Shown piece after piece: positions 46,649 through 56,220 of a stretch of DNA of 64,000 nucleotides. This DNA is from an uncultured Helicobacter sp. Its GTDB lineage: Bacteria; Campylobacterota; Campylobacteria; Campylobacterales; Helicobacteraceae. Where the stretch lies: assembly GCA_949298825.1 (NCBI GenBank), contig CASFYB010000004.1:57505-121504 (forward strand), in the 5' to 3' direction. Each line of letters begins with the position of its first letter. The stretch's first letter is position 1. Below the pieces are notes generated by a model. The model was given only the letters and a program-made list of their open reading frames with translations, had not been told where the DNA came from and did not search any database. The position numbers were made by a program, and so were the translations under genes.

Positions 46649-48315
46649 TTTTTCTCCTTGTTTTGGAATTTCAAAGTTTCATTTAGCATTTTTTGCACAT
46701 CTATTTTTTCTCCAAGCATTTGAGAATAAATCACATAATTTGCCAATACCTTCATCCCATAAAATCTTGATTCCTCATAGGCTAAAAGCTCCATTGATAG
46801 CCAAGGCTCATACTCTCTATCTTTCAAAAACAATTGATTTTTAGCCAATGTACGACGCAAAAATCCCGGTCCACCATTATAGGCATAAGCCACAAAAAGA
46901 GGATTTTTAAATTCTCTTTCAAGCTCTTTTAGATAAAAATTACCAAATTTTAATGCAATCTTTGGATCAAACATATCAAATAAAGTGATATTTTTTAGTC
47001 CCATGCTTTTGGCAAATGGCTCTACATTAAAAGGCATGATCTGCATCATCCCCAATGCATAAGAGGTAGATACCAAAGCTGGTAAGAGGTTAGATTCTTG
47101 TCTAGCTACTGCATAGGTAAGTGCTTTTTGATGGGCATTTTCAAATAACTTTGGCTCATCATAAGCAAATATAAAATAATTATGCTGGTAGCGATACTGC
47201 CTATTAAGAAAATAAATAAGGTGCGGGAAAGTATCTTCTTGATAAAGCAGGGCTAACTCATCTAAAAATGCCTTATCTTTCAGCTCACCAATCTTAGTGC
47301 GCAAGTTCTGCCAGGCAAATGGATTTTTAATATCTAGCTTGTAGGCCTTAGCACTGGATTTAAAATCTGTAATAAGGCTAAATTTAGGCGTAGTGTTTAA
47401 AACTTGATTGGCCGTGATAGAAAAAATATCTACAAATCCACTTTCAGATAATGTTTTTAAATACTGCTTATCCTTTGAGACTAGATATTGCCACCACAAT
47501 GCCCTATCCTGCATAAAAGGATCATTGGCTGTGTTTTGAGACTTTTTAAAATAGCTAAGTGCGCGATTAGCATACCCTTTGCTTTTTTGCATAATCGCAT
47601 TTATCCCTAACAAGAAAAAAGTATTACTATCTGAGCTAGATACCTCAATTTTATCTAGTGCTTGCTTGATGTATTTAAAACGAAAATCTAAAATCAGATT
47701 CCCCATAGTGCGATTTAGGAGTATATCATTACCATTCATCACGCCTAATAGCGCATCTTGTGGCACTGGGATAGAATCTAATAGCTCTAATTTCTGCTGA
47801 TAATTAAGACCGGATAATATCACCCCAACATCCTTAGCCCCAGCATTAAATAATGCCTCTAAACGCTTTGTGCGCTCAAGCTTTTGGACTAATTTTAAAA
47901 ACTCAATCTGCGCACCCAAAGCCCCAAACTCTGTATTTAGCAATTTATTGGCAAACTTTTTTGCCATCCCCTCTTCCATCTGCCAAACAGAAGAAAACTT
48001 CAACCCAATAGAAATGCACTCCGCATCGCTTGATACCAACTTTTCTAGTGGTAGATTCTTGCAATAAATATCTTTGGGAAGCTCATGTGGTGCACCCTTC
48101 TCCTGCATAGCCTTCTCAATACGCTGGCTTTTTTTAAACACAAGCTCATAGGCCTCTTTAGCCTCTTTGATGCTAACAGAATCTTGATTGATAAAATACC
48201 AAATATAAAAATCTCTAGCATAGCCTGCGGGTTGAGATTTTAAAAACTCTAGACTAATCTCTTTGGCCTGAAGCGACAAATAAGAAAAAAAACATAAGGC
48301 TAAAACAAACCTCAT
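46645..48315 (-). CDS. slt: Soluble lytic murein transglycosylase
   Basis: About 556 residues from ATG 48315 (MRFVLALCFFSYLSLQA, a signal peptide), which overlaps the yggT stop as ATGA and has GGAG upstream. A long alpha-helical superhelix (about 25-390) precedes the catalytic family 1 domain with the Glu in AVARQESNLLPALVS near 406, then YALGMMQIMP and AYNGGPG. It cleaves peptidoglycan to anhydromuropeptides during growth and remodelling. Confidence 0.94.
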   Translation of the reverse strand: MRFVLALCFFSYLSLQAKEISLEFLKSQPAGYARDFYIWYFINQDSVSIKEAKEAYELVFKKSQRIEKAMQEKGAPHELPKDIYCKNLPLEKLVSSDAECISIGLKFSSVWQMEEGMAKKFANKLLNTEFGALGAQIEFLKLVQKLERTKRLEALFNAGAKDVGVILSGLNYQQKLELLDSIPVPQDALLGVMNGNDILLNRTMGNLILDFRFKYIKQALDKIEVSSSDSNTFFLLGINAIMQKSKGYANRALSYFKKSQNTANDPFMQDRALWWQYLVSKDKQYLKTLSESGFVDIFSITANQVLNTTPKFSLITDFKSSAKAYKLDIKNPFAWQNLRTKIGELKDKAFLDELALLYQEDTFPHLIYFLNRQYRYQHNYFIFAYDEPKLFENAHQKALTYAVARQESNLLPALVSTSYALGMMQIMPFNVEPFAKSMGLKNITLFDMFDPKIALKFGNFYLKELEREFKNPLFVAYAYNGGPGFLRRTLAKNQLFLKDREYEPWLSMELLAYEESRFYGMKVLANYVIYSQMLGEKIDVQKMLNETLKFQNKEKK

Positions 48316-48548
48316 ATTAAACTCCATATAATCCTATCAATGATCCCAAGAACGACAAGCAAGGCAAATGGCGTAAAGTCTATGCCTTGATAAACCAAGT
48401 TAATGCGCGCAGAAATAAAGCGCAAAACCGGATCGCTTAAGCGATAAAAAAACCTTGCAAACTCATTATCCAGCCGCGCTAGAGAAAAAATCCCAGCAAG
48501 CACAATAATAAGCATATAAAGATTGATTAGATAATGCAAAACAATCAC
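48312..48548 (-). CDS. YggT-family small membrane protein
   Basis: A 78-residue protein with two hydrophobic helices (about 3-22 and 55-75) flanking a motif ARFFYRLSDPVLRFISARI that is typical of YggT (core SDPVLRFI). The family is implicated in osmotic or chloroplast/division functions, without an agreed biochemical role. It lies between gltX and slt and overlaps slt. Confidence 0.8.
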   Translation of the reverse strand: MIVLHYLINLYMLIIVLAGIFSLARLDNEFARFFYRLSDPVLRFISARINLVYQGIDFTPFALLVVLGIIDRIIWSLI

Positions 48549-48565
48549 TTTTGTTCCTTAAAGTC

Positions 48566-49882
48566 TTATTTTAATTTTAAAATTTCATCTAAAAATAATC
48601 GCAAATAAGCAAAAAGAGGTTCTAGCTCAAGTCCAGAACTAGAACCTGTAAGCAAGATTCTAAGCGGTTTGAAAAATGCCTTGCCCTTAAGGTTGCTTTT
48701 TTGCATAGCAAGCTCTTTAAACTCTGCATAATCCATCTTTTTATAATCCATCTGCTCTACAATCTCACGCAAGGCTATAAAAAGCTGCTTGCAAGAAGCG
48801 CTAAAGTCTTCACCCTCATAAAGTTTATCAATATCTTTTGGCTTAAAGATTAAATCCAGCTTTTCTCTAATCTCATTAAGCGTACTTGCCTCTTGAAGCT
48901 TAGCTAAAGCACCAATACTTAAATCCTGCGTGCCCAAAAGAAGTGCAAACTCACCTTCATCTAGTCGCTTTAAATGCTCACGATTTAAAAATCTCAGTCT
49001 AGCTAGATCAAACTTGACTGGAGACTTGGCAATATTTTTGATATCAAACCATTCTATAGCCTCTTTGAGTGTGAAAACTTCTAAAGGAGTTTTATTGCCC
49101 ATAGAAATAAGATAGTTTGCTATAGCCTGTGGCAAAAAGCCCTGCTCTAAAAGATAGCTAACTGATGAGCTAGAATCCCTCTTGCTCATCTTCTTCCCAT
49201 CTTCTCCCAAAATAATAGGCAAATGGGCATATTGTATCTTTTTTTCATATCCTAAATACTGCTGCACCATCATTTGTTTGGGCGTATTACTCACATGGTC
49301 TTCCCCCCGCACAATAAAAGAAATATCATAGATCATATCATCTAATGCACAGGCAAAATTATAAGTTGGGATCCCATCCTCTCTAATGATCACAAAGCTA
49401 TCTAGCTCACCAGATTCTATATTTATCTCGCCTTTTATCTCATCTATAAAGCCAATATTATCCGCACTGCCCTTAAGCCTAATTACTGGTTTATCATTCT
49501 CACCTTTTTGCAGCTCTGCCCACTCATCCATATAGCGGAAGGCTCTCTTCTCATCTGCTGCTTCATCTCGCTTCTTGTCCAAAAACTCTTTAGTGCAATA
49601 GCAATAAAATGCCTTCTTTTGCTCAATCAAAACCTCAGCAAAATGACGATGTTTATCAAAATTCCCACTCTGATAGACTAAATCATCCCACAAAAGTCCA
49701 AAAAGATTTAATACAGATAAAATCTCCTTATCTTTTCCCTCTATATTTCTAGCAAAGTCCGTATCCTCGATACGTATCAAAAATCGTTCATTGCGCTGTT
49801 TAGCAATGATATAGTTAAAAATAGCAGCGCGTAAGTTTCCAATATGCATATCGCCTGTTGGAGATGGTGCAAAACGTAGCAT
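48566..49882 (-). CDS. gltX2: Glutamyl-tRNA synthetase 2 (probably tRNA-Gln-specific)
   Basis: A 438-residue class I synthetase with FAPSPTGDMHIGNLRAA (HIGH motif) and KKMSKRDSSSS (KMSKS motif near 231). Helicobacter has two such enzymes. By length and by its place next to yggT-slt-galU this corresponds to GltX2, known in H. pylori to charge tRNA-Gln with glutamate for correction by the GatCAB amidotransferase. The other copy and gatCAB lie outside the window. Which copy this is rests on synteny. Confidence 0.88.
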   Translation of the reverse strand: MLRFAPSPTGDMHIGNLRAAIFNYIIAKQRNERFLIRIEDTDFARNIEGKDKEILSVLNLFGLLWDDLVYQSGNFDKHRHFAEVLIEQKKAFYCYCTKEFLDKKRDEAADEKRAFRYMDEWAELQKGENDKPVIRLKGSADNIGFIDEIKGEINIESGELDSFVIIREDGIPTYNFACALDDMIYDISFIVRGEDHVSNTPKQMMVQQYLGYEKKIQYAHLPIILGEDGKKMSKRDSSSSVSYLLEQGFLPQAIANYLISMGNKTPLEVFTLKEAIEWFDIKNIAKSPVKFDLARLRFLNREHLKRLDEGEFALLLGTQDLSIGALAKLQEASTLNEIREKLDLIFKPKDIDKLYEGEDFSASCKQLFIALREIVEQMDYKKMDYAEFKELAMQKSNLKGKAFFKPLRILLTGSSSGLELEPLFAYLRLFLDEILKLK

Positions 49883-49963
49883 TTAAAGCCTTTTATGCGA
49901 TGTATATTGGTGGGCATTCTAGCACAAAAACCCTAATCAAAAAGCAAGTATCAAATAGCAGCC

Positions 49964-52819
49964 CTACTCAAGGGTTTTTATCATAGGCCTATCCCATACA
50001 TAGGCTATTTTCCCTTCTATTTTATAGCTAGGCAATATCCTTTCAATCACATCAATATACTCTCTAAGCTGGATCTCATGCTCCTCTAGCTCTCCCCCAC
50101 TCTTATAATCTAGGATGATGATCTGCTTATTTATATCATCTACTATCATTAAATCCAAACGATAAAGCCTATTATCTAAAAATATAGGCACCTCACTTCT
50201 TATCTCACCCCTATCTTTAAAGTCAGATATTTGCTCATAAAACCTATCCTTACGCACCAAAATCTTATCTAGCTGACCATCTTCAAGATAAAATCCATAA
50301 TAATTTCCTATCTTATCTCTTAAAGTCTCATTATCCAAAAACCAGCTATATTCCATACATAAGTGCAATGCCTCTCCAAAAAGTGCATTTTGCGTTTTAA
50401 CTCCATGATTTTCAATCACATAATCTTGTTTTTGATGACCATAATCTTGCTGGATGATTGGGATGATCTCTTGTTTTTTATTGCTATTTTTAGGCATTTC
50501 ATGGATTTTGATCTCTCCGATCTCTTGAGCTTGTGGAAGCAGCAACTCTCCTTCTTGATCAAAAGAATGCGATGGGATGATAAAAAGAGAAACTTTAGCA
50601 CGCGTAAAAGCCACATACAAAAGATTATTCTGCTCTCTTAAGGCTTGGGCTTTATGCCTATTAAAGGCATCATTGTATTGACTATCAAGTTTAAGTCGCA
50701 AATTATGAATATCTTTTTTCTTCTTATAAAATGCCCTAGAATCATTACTCAAAATAGAAGCACTATCGCTAGCCAAGCGTCTTACCCTATCACAAAAGAT
50801 CACATGATCAAACTCAAGCCCCTTACTTGCATGAATAGTCATAATCCTAATCCCCTCTAGGCTTGTTTCTTTCTCCTGTGTGATTGACATATGGGCTAGC
50901 TCATCTAAAAATGCCTCTATATCATAATGCTTAAAAGAAACCTCAAGCATCATCTTTGCAAAATCATCACACAGCCCAAAATACCGCATCAAACTCCAAA
51001 GATACTCAGATAGATTTTCTGTTTTTGGTGGCATTTCTAGCTTATCTTGGAGTTTTTTGCCAAGTAGCTTTAAGGCACATTTTTCATAATAGATTCTACT
51101 TTTTTCATCCTCTGTGTATGCATATTTCAAGCATGTAGATAGGATCTTTACTTCTGGCATTTCTCCTAGCTTCTTGCTCGCATCTGTGATGATATCAATG
51201 CTCTTATTCTTGTCTAAAAAATAAGAGATGAGATAGTTTTTCAGATCATTTATGCTTTGATTGTCATAGCAAAGGATCGTGATCTTATCTTGCAAAACTT
51301 GATGGGCAAAAAGCATCTCTAAAGATTGTGCTACATGCACAAATGCCTCAGGCACTCCATGACTTTCCTTATTGCTTGGCTCATAAACCTTCACATACCC
51401 ACCAGACCCTATCGATGAGGCAGGCAAACTTTGAGGATAATACTCATCCCCAAAAACCTTAGAAAAATAATCATTATTAAAATCTACCACAACTTGGCTG
51501 CTGCGGTAGTTATTTGGTAGATTCTCTTTAGTTGTGATGCTTAAGATTCTTTCAAATACCCTATAATCTGCGCCCCTAAACCTATAAATACTCTGCTTAG
51601 GATCCCCTACAAAAAATAGACTCTGATACTCCTTAGTACCCCATCCACCCCTGATCTCATCAATCAATGGCTTTAAAATCTCATATTGCCTAAGACTGGT
51701 ATCTTGAAACTCATCAACTAAAATATGGCTGATTCTAGAATCTAGTCTAAAATAAAAGAAATTTGCATCCTCTAAATTATTTAAAAGCTGATGTGTCTTT
51801 TTTTCTATATCTGCAAAGTTTAAGATTTTCTCTTTTTTATAATACATCTCAAGCGCATGGTTATAATCTCTACAAATACGCTTAATGCCCATAAAATCTA
51901 TGGCTTCCATAACCTTTAAATAAGATGCTGCTAGATTATAGATCTCTTCAAACTCACTTTGTAAATTAAGCTTTTTGATATAGTTGTGTTCTGGTCCTTT
52001 GAGCATCCAGCCACTCTCTAAAAGCCTATCTACCCCCACATCAAGTTTAATAAGCTTTTTGGCACTATCACTGGCCTTAATATCAAGCTCAATACGCTCT
52101 TTTAATCTAGCAATACTCTCTAAAAGCTCTTTTTTTAACACCTCTGATATAGAGCTGATCTTATTATCAATCTCTTTTAAATCTAAATCTTTTAAAGAAC
52201 TGCAATCTATCCTTAATTCATTTCTTATAAACTCCAAAAGCCCAGCGCCAATAAGCTCTTCAAAAGAGCTTAGATAAGTAATTTTATAAAGACTAGTTTG
52301 CTGCAAGCTTAGATGAGTGAGTAAGGCTTCATACTCATCCCTTGGCAATACCTGCAAGAAAAACTCATAAACCTTATTTAAATCAATCTCTCTGATTTCA
52401 TAGCTTGAAGAAATCCCCATATACCAGCAAAATTTACGCACTATAAAAGATAAAAAAGCATCAATAGTTTTTATTTGGGGACTTTGAGCTATAAAGCGCT
52501 CTTGCACTTCTTTGGCTTTGGCTAAAATCTCCTTTTGCTCAAAACCATAATCCCTGCAAAGAGAATCTAAAATATTCTTACCAAAAGCATTGATAGATCC
52601 ATCAAAATGCACCAAAGCATCTAGTGCAGAAATGATCCTCTCTTGCATCTCGCCTGTAGCCTTTTTAGTAAAGGTAAGTGTCAAAATCTCACCAGCATTT
52701 ACCCCCAAAAAAAGCAAGCTAAGATAGCGTACTGTAAGCGCGAAAGTCTTCCCGCTACCAGCAGAAGCCTCTAGCGTGAGATATTGCTTTTTGTTTTTGA
52801 TATGATCTGGGATTTTCAT
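49964..52819 (-). CDS. addA: AddA-type RecB-like helicase-nuclease subunit
   Basis: A 951-residue UvrD/RecB superfamily 1 helicase. Walker A is ASAGSGKTFAL (about 18-28), motif II VDEFQDTS near 368, motif III GDPKQSIYRFRGAD, and motif V HASKGLEFDHV near 666. A RecB-type nuclease domain at the end has LDLMIVDD and the ILDYKSGG motif near 905. With AddB (not in this window) it processes double-strand breaks for RecA loading and is important for recombination and mouse colonisation in H. pylori. It is divergent from the outer-membrane protein gene at 52915. Confidence 0.9.
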   Translation of the reverse strand: MKIPDHIKNKKQYLTLEASAGSGKTFALTVRYLSLLFLGVNAGEILTLTFTKKATGEMQERIISALDALVHFDGSINAFGKNILDSLCRDYGFEQKEILAKAKEVQERFIAQSPQIKTIDAFLSFIVRKFCWYMGISSSYEIREIDLNKVYEFFLQVLPRDEYEALLTHLSLQQTSLYKITYLSSFEELIGAGLLEFIRNELRIDCSSLKDLDLKEIDNKISSISEVLKKELLESIARLKERIELDIKASDSAKKLIKLDVGVDRLLESGWMLKGPEHNYIKKLNLQSEFEEIYNLAASYLKVMEAIDFMGIKRICRDYNHALEMYYKKEKILNFADIEKKTHQLLNNLEDANFFYFRLDSRISHILVDEFQDTSLRQYEILKPLIDEIRGGWGTKEYQSLFFVGDPKQSIYRFRGADYRVFERILSITTKENLPNNYRSSQVVVDFNNDYFSKVFGDEYYPQSLPASSIGSGGYVKVYEPSNKESHGVPEAFVHVAQSLEMLFAHQVLQDKITILCYDNQSINDLKNYLISYFLDKNKSIDIITDASKKLGEMPEVKILSTCLKYAYTEDEKSRIYYEKCALKLLGKKLQDKLEMPPKTENLSEYLWSLMRYFGLCDDFAKMMLEVSFKHYDIEAFLDELAHMSITQEKETSLEGIRIMTIHASKGLEFDHVIFCDRVRRLASDSASILSNDSRAFYKKKKDIHNLRLKLDSQYNDAFNRHKAQALREQNNLLYVAFTRAKVSLFIIPSHSFDQEGELLLPQAQEIGEIKIHEMPKNSNKKQEIIPIIQQDYGHQKQDYVIENHGVKTQNALFGEALHLCMEYSWFLDNETLRDKIGNYYGFYLEDGQLDKILVRKDRFYEQISDFKDRGEIRSEVPIFLDNRLYRLDLMIVDDINKQIIILDYKSGGELEEHEIQLREYIDVIERILPSYKIEGKIAYVWDRPMIKTLE

Positions 52820-52914
52820 TTTTTACCTTGAATGCACTTTTAGCTAAATATATCCAAAAAACTGCCGATTTATCCTAAACTATTACATATTCCTAGATTT
52901 ATAAAGGAGAGTTG

Positions 52915-53685
52915 ATGAGAAAATTTTTATCTACGTTTCTAGCCACTCTAGCATTAGGTAGTATGCTATATGCTGCACCCAGCAAGTCTACAAGCTCTGC
53001 TAAAGCAGGTAGCAGTACTTCAAAATTTACCAAAGGCACTTTTGTTGATGGTACGACTGCTACTGGTAGCGCTAGACGATGGTTTTTCTTCAACGAAGGC
53101 TCAATAGGTAGCTCTTATAGCTGGCTTGGCAAAAGCCAGTATATATCTGTAGACTTAGGCTATAGTGCTTATTTACGCAGTATTGAATCTGTACTTGGAG
53201 GGATGAACTTTATGATCGGTACAGAGATTAGCGCACCTATTTTCATCCGCCCTATGGTCGGCTCAAGATCTAATATCTTAAATGATCATCGATATTTAGA
53301 GCGCAATGAGTTTGATGGAGTAGCTGGAGGTGGATTACAGCTACCTATTATGATGGGATTTGAATATCATGGATTCTACTTCATGGGATTTGCTGGCTAT
53401 ACATGGCTTTGGATGAATGATACCTACCAAAGTACCACAGTAGGTGCACACCCTACAGTTAGAAATATGTATGATGGTGTTGTATATGGCGGTGGCATTG
53501 GCTATAAGGTCAGCAATATCGTAAATATCGGTATACGCTATACAGGCGGATCCCTCACTAATAGAATCGAGCAGCTAGACCCAGATGCAGTCTTAGCAAA
53601 TGAGACTATCGGCCATACTACCGGTAGAAGCGTGTATGATATCCCTTATCACAAAATTAGTATCTTTGTCTCTTTGATCTACTAA
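52915..53685 (+). CDS. Small outer-membrane beta-barrel protein
   Basis: About 256 residues from ATG 52915 with AAAGGAG upstream. A signal peptide (about 1-21, LALGSMLYAA) is followed by a Ser/Thr/Lys-rich segment, then amphipathic strands rich in Gly and aromatic residues, ending in an alternating terminal strand KISIFVSLIY whose final aromatic fits BAM recognition. About eight strands can be fitted, like small Helicobacter Omps. Function unknown. Its end overlaps convergent pgpA by 4 bp. Spacing between a TATAAA at the Shine-Dalgarno and the start is too short for that to be the promoter. Confidence 0.72.
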   Translation: MRKFLSTFLATLALGSMLYAAPSKSTSSAKAGSSTSKFTKGTFVDGTTATGSARRWFFFNEGSIGSSYSWLGKSQYISVDLGYSAYLRSIESVLGGMNFMIGTEISAPIFIRPMVGSRSNILNDHRYLERNEFDGVAGGGLQLPIMMGFEYHGFYFMGFAGYTWLWMNDTYQSTTVGAHPTVRNMYDGVVYGGGIGYKVSNIVNIGIRYTGGSLTNRIEQLDPDAVLANETIGHTTGRSVYDIPYHKISIFVSLIY

Positions 53686-54155
53686 AATACACTAATATGA
53701 AAAATATCTAGCATCTTTAGTACAAAAAGCGTGCTAAAGCCCGCTAGTATCCCTGCTAAAGCATCATCAAGCACGACACCCCATCCACCTTTAACCTCCC
53801 TATCAATGCGCCTGATAATAGAAGGCTTGCTAATATCATAGATCCTAAAAAATATAAAGCTAAGCACCACCATCACATAGCTAAAACCAAAAATAGCCCC
53901 TATACCCATCGCAAGCCATTGGCCCACAAGCTCATCAATGACAATAGCCTTATTATCATGCTCCCCGCCATTTTTTTCATAAATATCAATCTGCTTTACT
54001 GCAATAATACCAATCAAAATAGCCAAAAGCGTGATCATCTCCGCATTCCACATCACAATAGGCAGACCCAATAATGCAGCCAAAAAAGATCCCGCCGTAC
54101 CGGGTGCTTTTGGCGACATCCCAGAATAAAACAATGTTAAAAAACACCAACGCAT
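53682..54155 (-). CDS. pgpA: Phosphatidylglycerophosphatase A
   Basis: A 157-residue membrane enzyme that dephosphorylates phosphatidylglycerophosphate to phosphatidylglycerol. Family motifs are the N-terminal SPKAPGTAGSF, the KAIVIDELVGQWLAM region and VDDALAG near the end, written here as VLDDALAGI, with four hydrophobic spans. Last gene of ispDF-regulator-sulfurylase-like-pgpA, an order also found in Campylobacter jejuni. Confidence 0.93.
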   Translation of the reverse strand: MRWCFLTLFYSGMSPKAPGTAGSFLAALLGLPIVMWNAEMITLLAILIGIIAVKQIDIYEKNGGEHDNKAIVIDELVGQWLAMGIGAIFGFSYVMVVLSFIFFRIYDISKPSIIRRIDREVKGGWGVVLDDALAGILAGFSTLFVLKMLDIFHISVF

Positions 54156-54173
54156 CCCAACACCCCTCTTTGT

Positions 54174-55343
54174 TTAATTTTTAATTTGATATAGCCCCAT
54201 CAAGGTATTATAAAAATCCTTTTGAATATCTTCAGAAAACATCCCCTCTGATGGCAAAACATTATAGTAAATTTTTTTCATCTCCTCAATCCTATGAGGA
54301 AAAAGAGTTTTAAGTATGAGGATGGATACTTCCTTGCGCACCAAAATAATAGGAGGCAAAATCCCCATCTTAAAAAATTGCAAAATTGCAGGTGAGTTAT
54401 AAGCGATATGATGATGCTTGCCATGAGGGCAAGATGTTGTATTTAATAGACATCTACACTGTGTACAGTAGGCAAACTCATCTAAAATCTTTACTTCAAT
54501 ATCTATCCCACGCATAGTATCAAAAATACTATGGCGCTCCTGATTGATATAATACACCCCTAGCTGACTACTATTTTGCCCTAATAAAATCTTACTACAG
54601 CCATAATTTTTGGCAATCAAAGAATATAAAATCATTTTATTTTGCCCAGCAAAAAGATAGGTACTATCTAGCGGGATGATACAGATTTTCTCTTCATTCA
54701 AAAAGTTTGAAAGCACCAAATCAAGGCATGCCTTTCTTAAATCATAGCTCAAAAATCCATCATGACTATAGCGCAATAAAAAAATCACAATCAAATCTGT
54801 ATCATTAAATTCTTCTCTTAAAATCTTTTCATGCACACGATGGATAGGATTGGCATTAAAGATAATACCTGTGACTTTTTTTGCATTAAGCTTTCTTTTT
54901 TTCTCCTCTAGTATCTCTTTATAGGGGCTTTTAGGGATATTAAGCTTTAGCTCTCCAGAAATTGCATACTCTCCAATCCTCTTAGCAATATGGTCCTGCT
55001 CTTCTAAAATCGCACCAATTTGAGCTAATCTTTCTTCTTTATCAATCTGAAAAACACTATCTGCAATAATACTCCCCACGCTCTGCATCTCGCATATAAG
55101 CTCGATTTCCTCTCCTTTTTTAATAGAGCGCAACACTTTTTGATTCCTCTTGCCTGATGGGCTTAAAAGCAAAGGGCAAGGATAAGAACATCCCTTATAT
55201 AGCCCTGTCTGGCTCACCTCTCCTGCCTCTTTTTTATCCATCAGCTTGACTACAGGATATAACAATCCATCATGAAGCAAGCCTAAAGCGCTAATTGCCT
55301 CTCTATCCAGATAGAGTTGCTTATTTTTTTCTTGTGATTTCAT
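54174..55343 (-). CDS. ATP-sulfurylase-like protein with degenerate catalytic motifs
   Basis: About 389 residues from ATG 55343 (MKSQEKNKQLYLDRE), which has AAAAGGAAAAAG upstream and overlaps the preceding regulator by 23 bp. The fold follows bacterial/archaeal ATP sulfurylase: PUA-like N-terminus (1-150), catalytic domain (155-330) and zinc site CTQC (293-296) with SCPH (304-307), then ILPPIILVRKEV. But the substrate loop QxRNPxHRxHE reads FNANPIHRVHE, and the second phosphate loop reads GQNSSQLG, lacking the usual Arg and His. It may not make adenylyl sulfate. No cys genes are nearby. Confidence 0.75.
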   Translation of the reverse strand: MKSQEKNKQLYLDREAISALGLLHDGLLYPVVKLMDKKEAGEVSQTGLYKGCSYPCPLLLSPSGKRNQKVLRSIKKGEEIELICEMQSVGSIIADSVFQIDKEERLAQIGAILEEQDHIAKRIGEYAISGELKLNIPKSPYKEILEEKKRKLNAKKVTGIIFNANPIHRVHEKILREEFNDTDLIVIFLLRYSHDGFLSYDLRKACLDLVLSNFLNEEKICIIPLDSTYLFAGQNKMILYSLIAKNYGCSKILLGQNSSQLGVYYINQERHSIFDTMRGIDIEVKILDEFAYCTQCRCLLNTTSCPHGKHHHIAYNSPAILQFFKMGILPPIILVRKEVSILILKTLFPHRIEEMKKIYYNVLPSEGMFSEDIQKDFYNTLMGLYQIKN

Positions 55344-56217
55344 ACTTTTTCCTTTTCTCCCACAAACTCTTACGACTGATGCCAAGACGCTTGGCTAGCT
55401 CAATATCTGGGTATTTACTTTCAAATTTAGTGATGATCATCTTCTCATACTCTTTGATTGAAAGTATCTCTCCGCCTAGATCCTGATGGCTTGTAATGTG
55501 AGTTAAGTCTATAACTTGAGCGAAATTTAAATCATCTCGCGATACAAAAGAAAAAATAATATTCTGCTTTTGCAGATGCCCTAAAAGCTCTTTAATCTCT
55601 GATGTACTTAAAAGCTCTAAATGCGTTAGATAATAGCAATTTTTCTTATCCACAGGCTGTTTGAAAACATTTCTATACTCCTTCTGACGCACAGATAAGA
55701 ATCTCACATGCATTTGACGATCTCTAGCATACTTCATCAGATACACATCAGCACTTCTTTGTGAATTACTTTTAATGACAAAGGGCGGAGTATATTGCAT
55801 TAATGTGGGTGTTTTTAGCTCCAGCTCTACAAACCTAAAATAAGAATCATAAAAATCCAGCCTCTCTAAAACCTCTTTATAATCCTTGTAGTGAGAGATT
55901 TTGCGCACCAGCTCATTAATCATAAAAGGCTTTTGAATATAATCGCTTGCCCCTGCCCTCATAGGCTTAGTGATCGTATCATCACTAATATAGCTAACCA
56001 GCATAATAATGATGGATTTTTTGTGATTGCTAATAAAGTTTTCATAGTTATCCCCACAAGCACTGCTAGCCAAAAGTATCACATCAAAATCCTCAACTCT
56101 GGCATTCTGAGCATCTTGTATTGATGGCTCTATCACACATGTATAGCCAAAAGATTCTAGCTTATTGGCAATGCTCTGTGCTAAATAAATCTCATTCTCA
56201 ATGATTAAAACTCTCAT
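55321..56217 (-). CDS. Atypical orphan response regulator (HP1021-like)
   Basis: A 298-residue regulator. The receiver domain (about 1-120) lacks both the acidic pocket (ENEI at 7-10) and the phosphoacceptor Asp, which is Ala50 in VILLASSACG, yet keeps YIQKPF. The C-terminal helix-turn-helix is Fis-like (PDIELAKRLGISRKSLWEKR, about 270-290). This matches H. pylori HP1021 and C. jejuni Cj1608 in length and context. HP1021 is a phosphorylation-independent regulator that influences replication initiation and redox responses. No histidine kinase is adjacent. It lies 3 bp after ispDF. Confidence 0.88.
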   Translation of the reverse strand: MRVLIIENEIYLAQSIANKLESFGYTCVIEPSIQDAQNARVEDFDVILLASSACGDNYENFISNHKKSIIIMLVSYISDDTITKPMRAGASDYIQKPFMINELVRKISHYKDYKEVLERLDFYDSYFRFVELELKTPTLMQYTPPFVIKSNSQRSADVYLMKYARDRQMHVRFLSVRQKEYRNVFKQPVDKKNCYYLTHLELLSTSEIKELLGHLQKQNIIFSFVSRDDLNFAQVIDLTHITSHQDLGGEILSIKEYEKMIITKFESKYPDIELAKRLGISRKSLWEKRKKYEITRKK

Positions 56218-56220
56218 ACC

